A DNA stretch of 64,000 nucleotides from Apus apus (GCF_020740795.1 NC_067283.1:43575659-43639658), one strand, 5' to 3'. Positions 36,801 to 48,261 are shown, counted from the stretch's first letter. Notes: generated from the letters alone by a model not told the origin. Program-made: numbers and translations.

Positions 36801-39800
36801 CCGTAAATAGGGTGACCAGGAACTGTGATATCTACCGTGACATGTGTCTGTGAGCGTTCTGGTGTAAGCTGTGCTGTGTGGTGCCCCTGCAGCTCCCACG
36901 CAGCCCATGCATGCAAACCCCATGACCTGGACAGGACAAGCCATGGGTTTTTGTGGCAGCTGAAATGGGAAAGTTAAACTTTGAGCTATTGGGGTTCCTT
37001 CACCCTAAATAACCAGGTCCTGGAACTAGCCTTTTCTCAAAATCTGAATTTTTATGAGTAGCTACTTTCCTCTGTGCTACCCAGTCATGTCTGGAGGATT
37101 AAGCTGCCTGTCTGTGCTCCTCACACAGGTTCTTGCTGCTTGTTATTGGCCTCGTTGCCTTTGCCAGCTACTTGAGACATTGCCTATCAGTAGGGGGCAT
37201 CATTGTCTGTGGCTGCCTAGTCTCGGAGCACTGCTCGTGATTCCATATTTTATCCTAGTGAAGGCTGAGTCCGTGAACAGAATGTGTGGTGACTAGCGAA
37301 CTAAGATCACTTTGGTGGGTGGTCATACCAGGAGTTAATAATCCAAGTACCAAAGCCACAGCTGAGAGGCTGGGACCGTAACCATCATGCTCACTATCTA
37401 TTTGAAGAAATTATCTCTAGCATAAATTTGTTACAATACTCTCATCTGTAGAATCAGATGTTTATAGCTCAGATGAGTTTTGTGGGCACCTTCTTTGCCA
37501 TGTTAGGTATCCCTGTGTCTCATAAGAAGGAACAGAAGAGGAATAAAGTCTACTGCAAGTTAGATTCAAAGATGGGAACATGTCTCGAGGCTTCCATGTA
37601 GAGGAGTAGTATTTTGCAATTTTATAACACTTAGATTTTTTAAAGAGCCCAAATCCCATTCACCTCCAAATTTTCCTAATGTGTCAGCAGCCAGTGTCTC
37701 TCCTCTAGTCAGATTTTATTTTGCTAATCTTCAACTTCAGAACTAATAAAGTTATCTTCAAACATGACCTACAGCAATGCTCTGACATGAGCTTGTTCTT
37801 GTGCATTGAATCTAATTCATTCATGTACAGAGGAATTAGCAGAGGGATCTATGTGCCACTAACACCCTGGAAATAGGACTTACAGAGTCTCTCTGCATAC
37901 TTTGTCCTTGAGGCCACTAAGGGGGCTGAATTTCAACTCAAAATTGGACTTCACCTTCAAGCTAAAATGTGATTTTCACACCTGGACTTTCCTTACTAAA
38001 GATTTCTATTACAGCCCAGGGACAAAAATGCTAATGCAATAGCTTTCATCTTTCCGGAGTCTCTGTCCCTTCTCATTCCCCAGCCATATTCTGGGATCTG
38101 CTCTGGTTAGAAAGACATGCTGCAAAGAAGGCTGACAAAGGGCCTGATTATTTAACAGTTGAGTATTTATCCACTAGCCACTATGAAATAGTTGGAATTA
38201 TTTTTATTGCATAGCCTTCTCTATGGAATAACTCGGTCATTTGCTCCAAGAAGGAGCAAAGACTCCTCCTTTCCTTCATCCCTGTTCCAGTACTCAGGTG
38301 AGACCCATCAGATCTGCACGACGCACGGTGAAAAAGTGTAGAGAATTATTTTGTACCTTAAACTGGAACTTAGTTGGGGATGCCAGCCTCATCTGGGGCA
38401 GCACAGGAACCATCATGAGGAGCAGCCCCTCAGGTCATCTCATCTGGTGCTCTTCCCAAGAGAGCGGCCAACACCACCTGACTTGGAAAAAGAAGCAAGA
38501 AAACCTAGTAGTGCTGCTACACGGGTTAGCTTTGGTCTGGAACGATAAGCACTGGCAGCTTCTAAACACTTTGAATGGTACGTTGCTGTTGAAAGTAACT
38601 CTTGGCTGTTCCAGCTCTCCGTATGGCAGTGGCTTCTTTCAGACTGATGGTAAAGGCTGGGGAATACTAGAAAGCTGCAAAGAATTCACACATTTAAATC
38701 AAGCTCAAGTGTAAGAAGCAATTTCCAAAGTATTGGTTTGCATATTTACTGTGTTGTGTTATCCCACATCAAGAATTACTCATTCTTGGCAGCATTCTCA
38801 CCTGGGAAGCACAGCAATTGCAATTACACTTCCTAAAGAAGTCCAGCACCTTAAACAACCCAAACACCTTTTACAAAACTCACCTGCAAGGAACTGTATT
38901 TTATGAAATGTTTGAGAAGTCATGACAGCCATCAGGTCTGACTTCAGTGTAAGTATTTCTTCATGGGACTCATCATTTTTGCACATGGAAAAGAAGATTG
39001 AAGCTCTTTCGCCACTGGGTGCTACTGTACAAGGTAATCACTAAGCTAATGTGCAGATGTTCTTTTGATATGACCTGTTTTATACTCCACACAGTGGGCT
39101 GTTTAGGTTTTCTGTGAAGAAAATGGAAAGACACCCAGTGGGTGCCTGAAGTCCTGCATGTTTGTTATTATCCAACTCATAACACCATATGAGTCCACGT
39201 GTCTGCCATTTCTTTGTCTTTGAACATCTAGTGTAGTCACTACGAGTTGCCACTGCAGTGGTGCTGTCTGTGGAAAAGAAAAGGATTGAGGAGAGGTTTA
39301 AAATCTACACTTCAAATCCAAATGGCACAAAAGCTTCATTTTCTGTATCATTTCAGGCATGATGAAGAAGGTGACCACACGGAAATAATTTTAAGAATAT
39401 AAATGAGATTAAGTGTGTCATCTGCAAGTGGGGGAGGGGGAAGGCAGCCACAGTACACAGGGGGCTGTAGCTGCAGGGAGATAAGAGCAGCTTCAGCTGG
39501 AGATTATTTTTCTGTCAGAGCAAAGCGCAGGAGACAGGATATGCACACAGACAGCAGTCCTTTGAGAGAGGTGGGAAATGATGCTGTCACAGTCTGGCCC
39601 CCAGGAGAGGAGACCAAAAGAGCATTTGCTTTATGGTCGCTTTGGGCACCTGAGAAGAAAGATATGAACGCTTTCAGGTTGGAGTGAGGCAGTCCAGCCT
39701 TCTCTACAGATGAGGGCTGCTGGAGGAGTGCTGGGAGGAGGATGAGTCTGCCAGTACTTCCCCAGGAGGCAGGCAGCTGGGATCACTGAGTAGAGGAATT

Positions 39801-39950
39801 GCCTCCCATTCAGTGTTGGGAATCACACTGTTAGTGCTTGTGTTAGAACAACTAAGGTACTGCTGGCGTGAAAAGCCAGAATTTCTTAACACTAGGTTTC
39901 ATGTCTCCCGTTGTTTTTCAGGACGGACAGGACTCTCAGCTGCAGCTGAT
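33850..39950. other. non-coding block
   Basis: No supported gene. Frames up to 180 codons (34526-35068 minus, overlapping a 168-codon plus frame at 34358-34864) contradict each other and show no domain. The stretch 35400-35560 is AT-rich unique DNA. Confidence 0.5.
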
Positions 39951-39954
39951 GCAA

Positions 39955-40310
39955 ACTTCCACCGTGCAGTCTGGGAAGTGGGGACAGGGACAACTGGCCG
40001 CCGCCACCTTGACGCCGCCACTTCTGACCTCCGCCCGGCAGGCGGCGCTCATCAGGCCCTCCCCGCCCCCGCCCCACCTGCTTTTATTACTCCAAACTAC
40101 TTGTTTTATTGGCTGGTTTTCATTAAAGAATTAACATAAAATTCAACAAGAAATTGGGGGGGGTGGGGGTGGGGACGGGACACCCGGACCCACCAGATCG
40201 TGGGTGCTTCCCTCCGGCTTCGGACAACAACCCCCCCAGCCGCCCCGCCCGCGCTGCCTGCCCGGCCGCTCCGCGCTGCTCTTCTTCACAAGCCAGGAGG
40301 GGAAAGGTGG
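39955..40310. promoter_or_regulatory. small GC/CpG-rich block, possible orphan CpG island
   Basis: CpG dinucleotides cluster at 39995-40045 (GGCCGCCGCC, GACGCCGCC, GCCCGGCAGGCGGCGC) and again at 40200-40280 (GCCGCCCCGCCCGCGC, CCCGGCCGCTCCGCGC). An AT-rich linker between them holds an inverted CCAAT box (ATTGG at about 40109). GC boxes CCCCGCCCC occur at about 40063. These are ingredients of a weak promoter, but no recognisable exon or conserved protein lies next to it on either strand. A lncRNA promoter or orphan CpG island are the main alternatives. Confidence 0.4.
40156..40179 (+). other. G-quadruplex motif
   Basis: G8-T-G5-T-G4-AC-G3 has four G runs with loops of one, one and two bases. 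This is a strong predicted quadruplex on the plus strand, inside the GC-rich block. Confidence 0.85.
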
Positions 40311-41270
40311 AGGCAGGCGGAAAAATAGAAAAGTGGGCAGAGGGGGGCAACGACCCCCAAAAACCCCAGCAAGCCGAGTGTGACCAAGGGGAAGGCTGTC
40401 CTGGAGGCGGGTGGCTTCCCCTCCCCACATGTGGTGGCTCAGTAGCATCGTCAATAATCACTCCGGATTTCGGATGGATGACCTGGAAAAGATGGCTGAA
40501 GAGAGACTCTCCAAAGGACTGCTCACCTCAGTGAATTTCAGATGTCAGCAGGTTAAACTTCAGTGTCTCGGCTAAACAGTGACATGGTCATCTGCTCAAA
40601 TTAGGCATCCTAGAATACATTCTAGCCACTAGCTACCAGATCTTTTCCTGAGAAGTACAGTTGGATGCTGAGGAGTCACAGCACAGGTTTAAAAAAAAAT
40701 GGAAAGCAAATATTCTGCTAACCACAAGTTGGCAGAAAGAACTGTTAAAAATCCTGTCCCTGAAGAGCTCATGAATAAAGGAAAGCAGCTCTTTGGAAAG
40801 AGCAACGAAGCTTGTGAAAACCCAGGGCAACCACATCTTTATTTGTTATCATAAGCCTGAAGAGTTAACCGCTCTTTTATTTGGTTCTGAAGAGTCACAT
40901 GCAGAAATAAAGGGAAGTACTTCTCTGTGAAGACTTTGTTTTGTTGTTTTATTAAAGAACAAATGTCATTTCAAGTTTCCACTTGCTGATGTTATGTTTC
41001 TTGAGCAGTAGTAGGAAGCCCCGTGGAACTGAAACTCACTTGATACATCACCCTGGTACTTTCAGAAGTAACATGCAAGTGGTATTTTATTCAGTTTGCA
41101 AAAGCAGTTGCTTAAGGTATGGCAGAGGCAGATCTGCAGTCTTAATCCATCCCCATGTGACTTACAGACCGGATTCAGCCTTTGTACATGCCAAGTTTAC
41201 GCAAAAAAGTCAGAAGGAATAGATGGGGCACATTATTAAAAAGCAAAAAGTGAATTGATAAATTATACTT
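40311..41270. other. non-coding block between GC-rich block and CR1 cluster
   Basis: No gene or repeat recognised. It is AT-richer from 40660 onwards. Confidence 0.5.
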
Positions 41271-41275
41271 CATGA

Positions 41276-41956
41276 TAGAGAGGATACAGAGAAGGCTGAG
41301 GTTCTCAGTGAATACGTTGCCTCAGTCTTCACTGGCAAAGGCATGGACTGTGAAAAGGAAGATCTCCCCACTGTCGGGGAAGAACAGGTTCATTTGCCTT
41401 CCTTTGCATCACATTCTGAGAAAAATCTGCTCTCGTGAGACCCCACCAGGAGTACCGTGTCCAGTTCTGGAGTCCCCAACATAAGAAGGACAAAGAGCTC
41501 CTGGAGAAAGTCCAGAGGAGGGCCACAAAGATGATTAGAGGGCTGGAGCACCTATCCTGTGAAGACAGGCTGAGAGAGTTGGGGCTGTTCAGCCTGGAGA
41601 GGAGAGGGCTCTGGGGAGACCTTATAGCAGCCTTCAAGTACCTGAAGGGGCTACAGGAAAGATGGGGAGGGACTTTTAACAAGAGTATTTAGTGAGAGGA
41701 CAAGAAGTAATACATCAAAACTGGAAGAGAGGAGATTTAGGTTAAACATTAGGAAGAAATTCTGGAATTCTGAAATTCTGAAAGTGGTGAGACACTGGAA
41801 CAAGTTGCCCAGGGAAGCTGTGGAAGTGTTCAAGGTCAGGTTGGATGGGGCTCTGAGCAACCTGGTCTAGCAGGAGGTGTCCCTGCCCATGCGGGGGGTT
41901 GGAACTAGATGACCTTTAAGGTACCTTACAACTCAAACCATTCTATGATTCTGTGA
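41276..41956 (+). mobile_element. CR1 LINE, 3' fragment with internal deletion
   Basis: The right part (about 41425-41956) is a typical avian CR1 3' end. It translates as the C-terminal reverse-transcriptase tail ([56 protein letters not shown]), followed by the 3' UTR and the terminal octamer repeats (ATTCTATG ATTCTGTG at 41940-41955). The left part (about 41276-41385) matches a region far upstream in the CR1 ORF2 (TEKAEVLSEYVASVFTGK). The two pieces are joined near 41390-41425, so most of the RT domain is missing. CR1 is a non-LTR retrotransposon usually 5' truncated on insertion. This copy is dead: frames shift and the catalytic region is absent. Confidence 0.9.
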
Positions 41957-43285
41957 TATATAAATAAGAAGCTGTATCAGGCCAAATCAAAGGTCCAGAA
42001 TGATGTAGTCACATTTCGGGTTGCAACAGTCCAGTGAATACACAGGTATGTTTGCACATTTTTAATAATGTCTCTTACCAACAGTAATTCTCACGGAGGC
42101 AGGACACAGTCTTGTGTTAGAGGAATTCCTACCAGCAAGGATGGGAGGATGAAAGCAGTCATGGTGATAGGAGCCCCTGTTTATGGAGAGCAGCAGATGT
42201 GAGAGGGTAGGTCAAGGCACACAGGGCAGGGGGAAACTGAGTCAGACAACTGAGAAGCTGTCTCAATGACAGGTACAGCAGGCATCAAAGTTGGAGAGCA
42301 AGACTTGGTTAGCTGGTCTTATATCCATCCTGTATGGAAAAAGAGTGAATAAATACACCACATTCCCCCTGCATTCAAGTGATCCCCCCTCTCCCACCCC
42401 ACCAGTGGCAATGGCCAGCACCATTCCTGCCACTTCTGAAACCACCTCTAGGCTGGACATTGCTCAGTGCAGAAGCAAACTGGTCTCAAAACTTGTGCAA
42501 TGCTTCTCATGGAATCCAGGCCCGCATTCTCCCGTTTTTTACTGGACAGCTCTCCACCTCAGCAGTTAAATGCGTGCCGTGTTGTCATTTTAAATGGGCA
42601 GATTACAGAACACCAGAAATAGCAGAACACCATCAATTCAATTGCTGAGTGACACAAGGTACTAAGAGTGATGAATCTTTCCTACCCAGACAAGAAATGA
42701 TTGATTTGAATAATTGCCTGAGAATATTCGCATGACACTCGAACACAGTCGCTGTCATGATTACCAATGTCTCTCTTCCTCACAGTAAGTCTATAATTGG
42801 CAGGAGTGTCTCAGATAATTTATACAGCAACAAGATTTTCACACTTTCCCAGTTCTGGATAGTTGCTAATATTTCATGAGACAGTCACTTTATCATACAA
42901 GGAAACTTTCATGAGCTCTTGGCACATCTCTTGATGCCGACTGTCACTGAATTTCTCCATTTTCCTGCCTTTTTTTTTTTTTTTTAATTTGTCACTAGTA
43001 ACTACCTATTCCTTCTTTGTATTGTGGAGGTTAGTTTTAGTCATGGTATTAGATTAGTGCAAGTCTCTTTCCTGTATTTAAGAGGAACATCTACTGAAGT
43101 CCATTTATGAATCTCTCTACAACTCTGTTATGAGGGAAAATTCCTTCTTTCTCAAGTACCTCAACAGCTTGCCTGTAAAATGTTGTTAATTAAAATGAAT
43201 GGCTAAATAAATCAGGTGTTTGCTTCTCTAACTGTGTCCTGCATTCCGAACTAAGCAGACCACTCCAAAACCAAGCAGGATCTTT
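41957..43285. other. non-coding spacer within CR1 cluster
   Basis: No gene was recognised. It contains a T16 run at 42970-42985. The frames at 42263-42648 are short and lack motifs. Confidence 0.5.
42970..42985 (+). repeat. T16 homopolymer
   Basis: Uninterrupted T run after TTTTCCTGCC. Confidence 0.92.
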
Positions 43286-44010
43286 GAATCATAGAATGGT
43301 TAAGGCTGGAAAGGATCTTAAAGATCATCAGGTTCCAACCCCCCTGCTATGTGCAGGGACACCTCACACTAGACCAGGCTGCACAAGCCTCATCCAACCT
43401 GGCCTTAAACACCACCAGGGAGGGGGCTTCCACAACCTCCCTGGGCAACGTATTCCAGCACCTTACTACCCTGATGGTGAAGAATTTCTTCCTGATGTCT
43501 AACCTAAATCTACCCTCTTTTGGTTTTAAACCATTACCCCTTGTCCTATCACTACCCTCTCTGTTGAAAAGCCTCTTCCCAGCTTTTCTGTAGCCTCTTC
43601 AGGTACTGGAAGGGCACTACAAGGTCTCCCCAGAGCCTTCTCCAGGCTGAATAGCCCAAACTCCCTCAGCCTGTCTTCACAGGAAAGGTGCTCCAGCACT
43701 TTGATCATCTTGGTGGCCCTTCTCTGGACCCTCTCCAACAGCTTCATGTTTTTCCTGTGCTGAGGGCCCAAGAACTGCACACAGCACTCCAGGTGGGATC
43801 CCACCAGAGCAGAGCAGAGGGGCAGAATCCCCTCCCTGGCCCTGCTGGCCACACTTCTTCTGATGCATCCCAGGATGTGTTTGGCTCTCTGGGCTCCAGC
43901 ACACACTGGCGGCTCATGTCGAGCTTCTCATCTACTACCACTCCCAAGTCCTTCTCCTCAAGGCTGCTCTCTAGTAATTCTTCCCCCAACATGTGGTGGC
44001 AGCACTGCTC
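43286..44010 (-). mobile_element. CR1 LINE, 3' fragment (minus strand)
   Basis: The plus strand begins with GAATCATAGAATGG, the complement of the CR1 3' terminus, followed by the complement of the CR1 3' UTR (AAAGATCATCAGGTTCCAACC). The minus strand then encodes the C-terminal RT tail in one open frame of 126 codons (43526-43906), including ILGCIRRSVASRAREGILPL, HLECCVQFLGPQHRKNMKLL and [20 protein letters not shown]. Further left in the protein, in another frame, is ESSLEEKDLGVVVDEKLDMS. A frameshift therefore separates the two segments near 43895-43910. The element is 5' truncated near 44010, where the similarity to CR1 stops. The open 126-codon frame suggests moderate age. Confidence 0.93.
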
Positions 44011-44744
44011 AGCAGCAAAGGCAGATCTTTTATTTAATTTTTTTTTACTCTTGCATGTGTTCCACGTCAGCACATGAAAAATTAATAGCAGGGAGTAGGT
44101 ACCAACCGTGATACAGCAATTACAGGTTGTGGGCTCACTGCTTGCATTTCCCAAATGAGAGACAGTTTAATGAAATCTCACTCTTTGGAGACAACAAAGT
44201 GTCTATTCCCTCCAAACAAATTCATACAAATATTCATTCAAATACAAATTCATACACCTGAGGTAGAATGATATGAATATGTATAATATGTTTACTGAAT
44301 TACCTGAATTTGTAAGAGAGATTTGAGGCAGGTACCACTTTCAAAACACCTTGTTCAGCTCTCTCTGCTGCCTGCATTTAGAACACGCCAGGCCGATGTG
44401 CAGAGAGTTATGTGCTGCCCTTATTCCCAAATGGCTTCACTGACATTTTTGGCTGAAGTGGTGCTCTTTGACAGGATGATCAGACAGCAGCACACCCGTT
44501 GGGTGTCACTTATTAACTTTTACAGGACTGGAATCACTGGTGCTCATCCAGTTTTACATACTAGCTGGTTGGCCCACCAGCTCTGCTGAGCTGTGCCTAC
44601 ACCACAGGCAGACTGCCACATCCCCTATTCCCCACCTAATAAATTTTACAAAGCTGACATTTACAAAAAATCTGGATGGCTCAATCCCAGTAAGATCCTG
44701 CCAACAACTTATGTAGATGCTTCTGTCTGTCCTGGTGTAGAAAG
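44011..44744. other. non-coding spacer between head-to-head CR1 copies
   Basis: No gene or clear repeat recognised. It is AT-rich at 44210-44310 with short tandem-like ATTCATACAAAT words (three near copies at about 44219-44258). Confidence 0.5.
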
Positions 44745-45559
44745 GTTAAGAGTGCTTACCCCTGAGCAAGTTTGCTGATGGCACAAAACTGGGAGGAGGA
44801 GTGGCTGTTACACCAGGAGGCTGTACTACCATTCAGCAAGACCTGGGCAGGCTGAAGAGCTGGGTAGAAAGGAATCTAATGATGTTCAACAAAGGCAAGT
44901 GTAGGGTCCTGCACCTAATGAGGACTAACCCCATGCACCAGTACAGGCTAGGGGCTGACCTGCTGGAAGGCAGCTCTGTGGAGAAGGACCTGGGAGTCCT
45001 GGTGGACAACTAGTTAACCATAAGCCAGCAGTGTTCCCTTGTGCCAAGAAGGCCCAATCCTGAGGTGCCTTAAGAGAGTGCGGCCAGCAGGTTGAGGGAG
45101 GTTATCCTCCACCTGTACACTGCCCTAGTGAGGCCACATTTGGAATTCTGGGGACTTGATTATCTCTTTTATGAGGTAAAGGCTGAGAGACCTGGGTCTG
45201 TTTAGCCTGGAGAAGGCTGGGAGGGGATGATATCAATGCTTATAAATATCTAAAGGGCGGGTGTCAAGGGGATGAGACCAGACTCTTTTCAGTGGTGCCC
45301 AGTGACAAGACAAGGGGCTTAAACTGGAACACAGGAAGTTTCATCCGAACATGAGGAAAAACTTCTTTACTTTCAGAGTGACAGAGCACTGAAACGGGCT
45401 GCCCAGAGAGGTTGTGGAGTCCTCCTCTGGAGGTATTCAACACCCACCTGGGTGCAATCCTGTGTAACCTACTCTGGGTGAACCTGCTTTGGCAGTGGGG
45501 TTGGACTAGATGGTTTCCAGAGGTCTCTTCCAACCCCTACCATTCTGTGATTTTGTGAA
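44745..45559 (+). mobile_element. CR1 LINE, 3' fragment
   Basis: It begins with the CR1 words CTGAGCAAGTTTGCTGATGGCACAAAACTGGG, equivalent to the RT motif FADGTKLG. It continues with QQDLGRLKSWVERNLMMFNK, GKCRVLHLMRTNPMHQYRLG and SSVEKDLGVLVDN. The frame ends in a stop at 45011-45013 where other copies continue with EKL. Beyond the stop, CR1 similarity continues to the 3' UTR and to the terminal octamer repeat (CATTCTGTGATTTTGTGA, ending about 45559). The segment around 45150-45180 appears deleted relative to full CR1 copies: the HLEYCVQFW region is shortened and the ERVQRRATK region is missing. It is an inactive 5'-truncated copy. Confidence 0.93.
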
Positions 45560-47690
45560 GTGCCCACCAAATATTAATTTGGTGGAAGAGGGAGAGCACA
45601 GGCATCAGGCAAACCGAGAAAAGAGCTAAGGCAAAGTCACACAGAAATACACAACAAAGAAGCTTGTGGATCTAGTTGACTTCAGCTGAGCAAGGCTTGG
45701 AGTGCTGCAGTCTGGTATGTTAATGTTCACGAGCAGGCACATCAGTGGCCCTGGGCAAGGGAAGCTCCTAGGATTGAGCCCTCCAGTATTTTCTAACTCA
45801 AAGAGTTGGCACATACAAAAGTAGCTATAACCCAAGTGCAGAAGGTGAGGACATAGGAGGTGGAAACATTTAAATGTTTTTGCTTGAGGCTGGAGATACA
45901 ATTCTGTCTATTGGACTGTAAAAAGTGTCTCAATGGTTCTAGCTCCTGATCGTGACTCCATTCTCTGCATGTGCCTCTAAAAGCAAATATATTCACTGAG
46001 CAGTCACATCAGAAGTGATTTGTGCAATGTAAGTGGTAAGTGTGTAAATGTGTGGTGCCATGTTGAAACTCAAGTTTGCATCATTACACCATTTGAGAGT
46101 GTCTTATAGGTCCCATATCCTATCTACCAGCCCTGTGCAGACATCTCGGGCAACCTAAACTGTCTAGAATGGCACTAGACACCTACCTCTGGGCACCTGA
46201 AGTGGCTGTCTCTGCCATTAGCATATTCACACTGCTTTCACTGGGCATCCCCTGTAAAAACTTCCCTACCCTGTAAAGGCAGTAGACTTAAACAGATGTG
46301 GGTCTATAAACTTGTTACTCTAGGAATAACAAATGAACTATTTTGCATGAAAAGTTTATCAGATTATGCTCTTCTCCCATTGCAGGTTATTCTGGAGCAG
46401 ACATGACAATAAATCACCACAATCCTATGAATATTTCATAGAAACACATTTCAGCTTATGGGTGTTCTTCTTTTTCTTGAACGATTGTGTCTGTGTCTTT
46501 GGCTATTCATCGTCTGCGATACGTGACTGGCCACTTGATTCAAATTACTGTAATGTCGGAGTTTTTGACTGGTTCATTAAATATCTCATAACAAGGAGGA
46601 AAAGTAGGACTGCAGATGACTTTTATGTGAATATGCAAACAGGTATTCATAAAATCTTAGTCAAGATTTCTACTCACAAATGCTTTAGGAAAATTAATAG
46701 AGATCTCTAAACATTGTTGAAATAAGTAGTGACTTTTTATTCCAACAGATGGTAATGAAAATGGTGACAGCAATGATCATTTTGCACCATAGCACTAGTT
46801 ATGAAGATGTGGGTCCAGCATTCTGAAATCTTTCTAAGACTGAAGTATAACTCACAAAGCTAATGAGAAACAGAGTTGATGGGATCTCTTGCAATGGATT
46901 TCATTAGTGTAATAGTTCTTGAGCAAACTCTGGAAAACAAATCTCAGAAGCCTGACATTTGCTTTATCAGTCCGTAAGAGCTCAACATTAAAATTCTTAG
47001 AGGCCATAAGGAACTTAAATTTAGAGTAGAAACAAGCACTTCTGAAAACCTTCAGTTCTCGTGTGTATCTCATAACGCAGGTTAGTTCTTTGGATCACTT
47101 GCCACGAAATCTGCAGAGCGGGAAAGAAGGCTGGAGGAAGGAGTACTAAGCTGTTAAATTTGATTTCCCCCAGATGACTATCAGCTTTTCAGGGGCAAAC
47201 ATTTCAACGGTCAGAGTTTTACATTAATTTCCTGTACGCACGTTTGGCAACCCCGTCACTCGGGGAGCGCTTAGTTACGCATACAAACACCAGCTAATGC
47301 GAAAGATGCTACCGACCCATTAACTGTCCTTCTCCTTGACTGAAAGCGCTTGCGTGGGTGTGGAAATGGAAAACTGCCACCAGAAATCAAACGCCTTAGT
47401 GAAGCGAATGACAAAAGCCCTGCTGTCTTTGGGAGAGGCCGGGTCAAGCAGAGGTGCTGCGCATTATACACGTTCACGTGGCCACTTGATTTGACTCCTT
47501 GTAGTGGACTCCGCATGTTCTCTGGGGTCTGTTCAAGCTGTAACAGCCTCACGGTTCCTCTGACAAAGTCTGACCTCACTAACACCACCACGGGAACGTG
47601 ACCTGCTGCCGCTGTGGCATTTTCCCTGGTGGGAAGAGCCTTCCTCAGCTAAAGATGCAGATGCCTCTTATCTATTAGGTTTTTCCGGTA
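45560..47690. other. non-coding block upstream of the CpG island
   Basis: No gene was recognised. The AT-rich stretch 46360-46720 has a 114-codon plus frame without a known domain. CpG frequency rises from about 47220. An E-box TCACGTGG lies at 47474-47481, about 600 bases upstream of the inferred start of transcription, and could belong to the distal promoter. Confidence 0.5.
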
Positions 47691-48051
47691 GATTGGAAGG
47701 CGTGTACTCGTAATAGTGATCGCTGCTCTGTGCTTCAGCGTGTATACTCTGCGTGGAAGAGATCAAGCGGCCAGGGAAGGTGGGCAGCAAGCCCGGCGGC
47801 CCTGAGGCGGAGGGCAGCCCAGGGTCAGGGTGGGACCCTGAGGGACGAGGGAAGGTCAGTGCCTGAAGGTGGGGGGGCAGGGCAGCGGAAGGGTGAGGCG
47901 GAGGGTTGAAGGAGATCCGGAGAACAGAGGAGCGGTGCGGCGGACTGGGAGGAGCGGAGGAGTTGCGGAAACCGGCCGGACGGCGAGGCGAGGGCAGCCC
48001 GAGCAGAGAGCTGGGAGGGGGGACCCGCGGCCCGAGACGGGGCGCCCAAGA

Positions 48052-48070
48052 ACTACACCCCCCAGCATGC
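48052..48070 (+). promoter_or_regulatory. ZNF143/Staf binding site
   Basis: ACTACACCCCCCAGCATGC matches 16 of 19 bases of the well-known ACTACAnnnCCCAGCATGC-type motif bound by ZNF143 in many CpG-island promoters. Only the three bases in the centre differ. These sites usually lie close to the start of transcription. Confidence 0.82.
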
Positions 48071-48091
48071 CTCGCGCGGCGCCCGGCCCCG

Positions 48092-48101
48092 GGCATGCGC
48101 A
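48092..48101 (+). promoter_or_regulatory. NRF1 binding site
   Basis: GGCATGCGCA differs in one position from the NRF1 core GCGCATGCGCA. It lies 21 bases after the ZNF143 site, a frequent pairing in promoters of housekeeping and mitochondrial-function genes. Confidence 0.7.
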
Positions 48102-48261
48102 GCGGCCTCCGGGCTGCCCGCCGCCTCAGCCGCCTCCCGGGAGCGCGGGGGAGGCGGTGCCGCCTTGTCCCGCCCTCCCCGCCCCGCCGCCACGGCCCCT
48201 CGGTGGGCAGCGGGAGGGCAGCCCAGGAGGCAGGCGGCGGGGCCGGCTGCGGCGGCAGGTG

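Larger units (their letters stand above)
48050..48258 (+). other. candidate first exon of an unidentified gene
   Basis: The right boundary is a strong splice donor, CGGCAG|GTGAGG, with the exon ending at 48258. The left boundary is unknown and is set near the ZNF143/NRF1 sites. The exon may be wholly 5' UTR. If it is coding, two ATGs deserve note. ATG at 48067 opens a Pro-rich frame that ends in phase 0 at the donor. ATG at 48095 opens an Arg-rich frame (MRSGLRAARRLSRLPGARGR and onward, about 54 codons with few acidic residues) that ends in phase 2. The latter resembles a mitochondrial presequence, but very GC-rich DNA translates to Arg/Pro/Gly anyway. The gene was not identified and its remaining exons lie mostly or wholly outside the window. 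Confidence 0.55.

Noticed and set aside
38241..38714. 157-codon plus-strand open frame
   Set aside because: No domain recognised and no upstream promoter or splice acceptor of quality.
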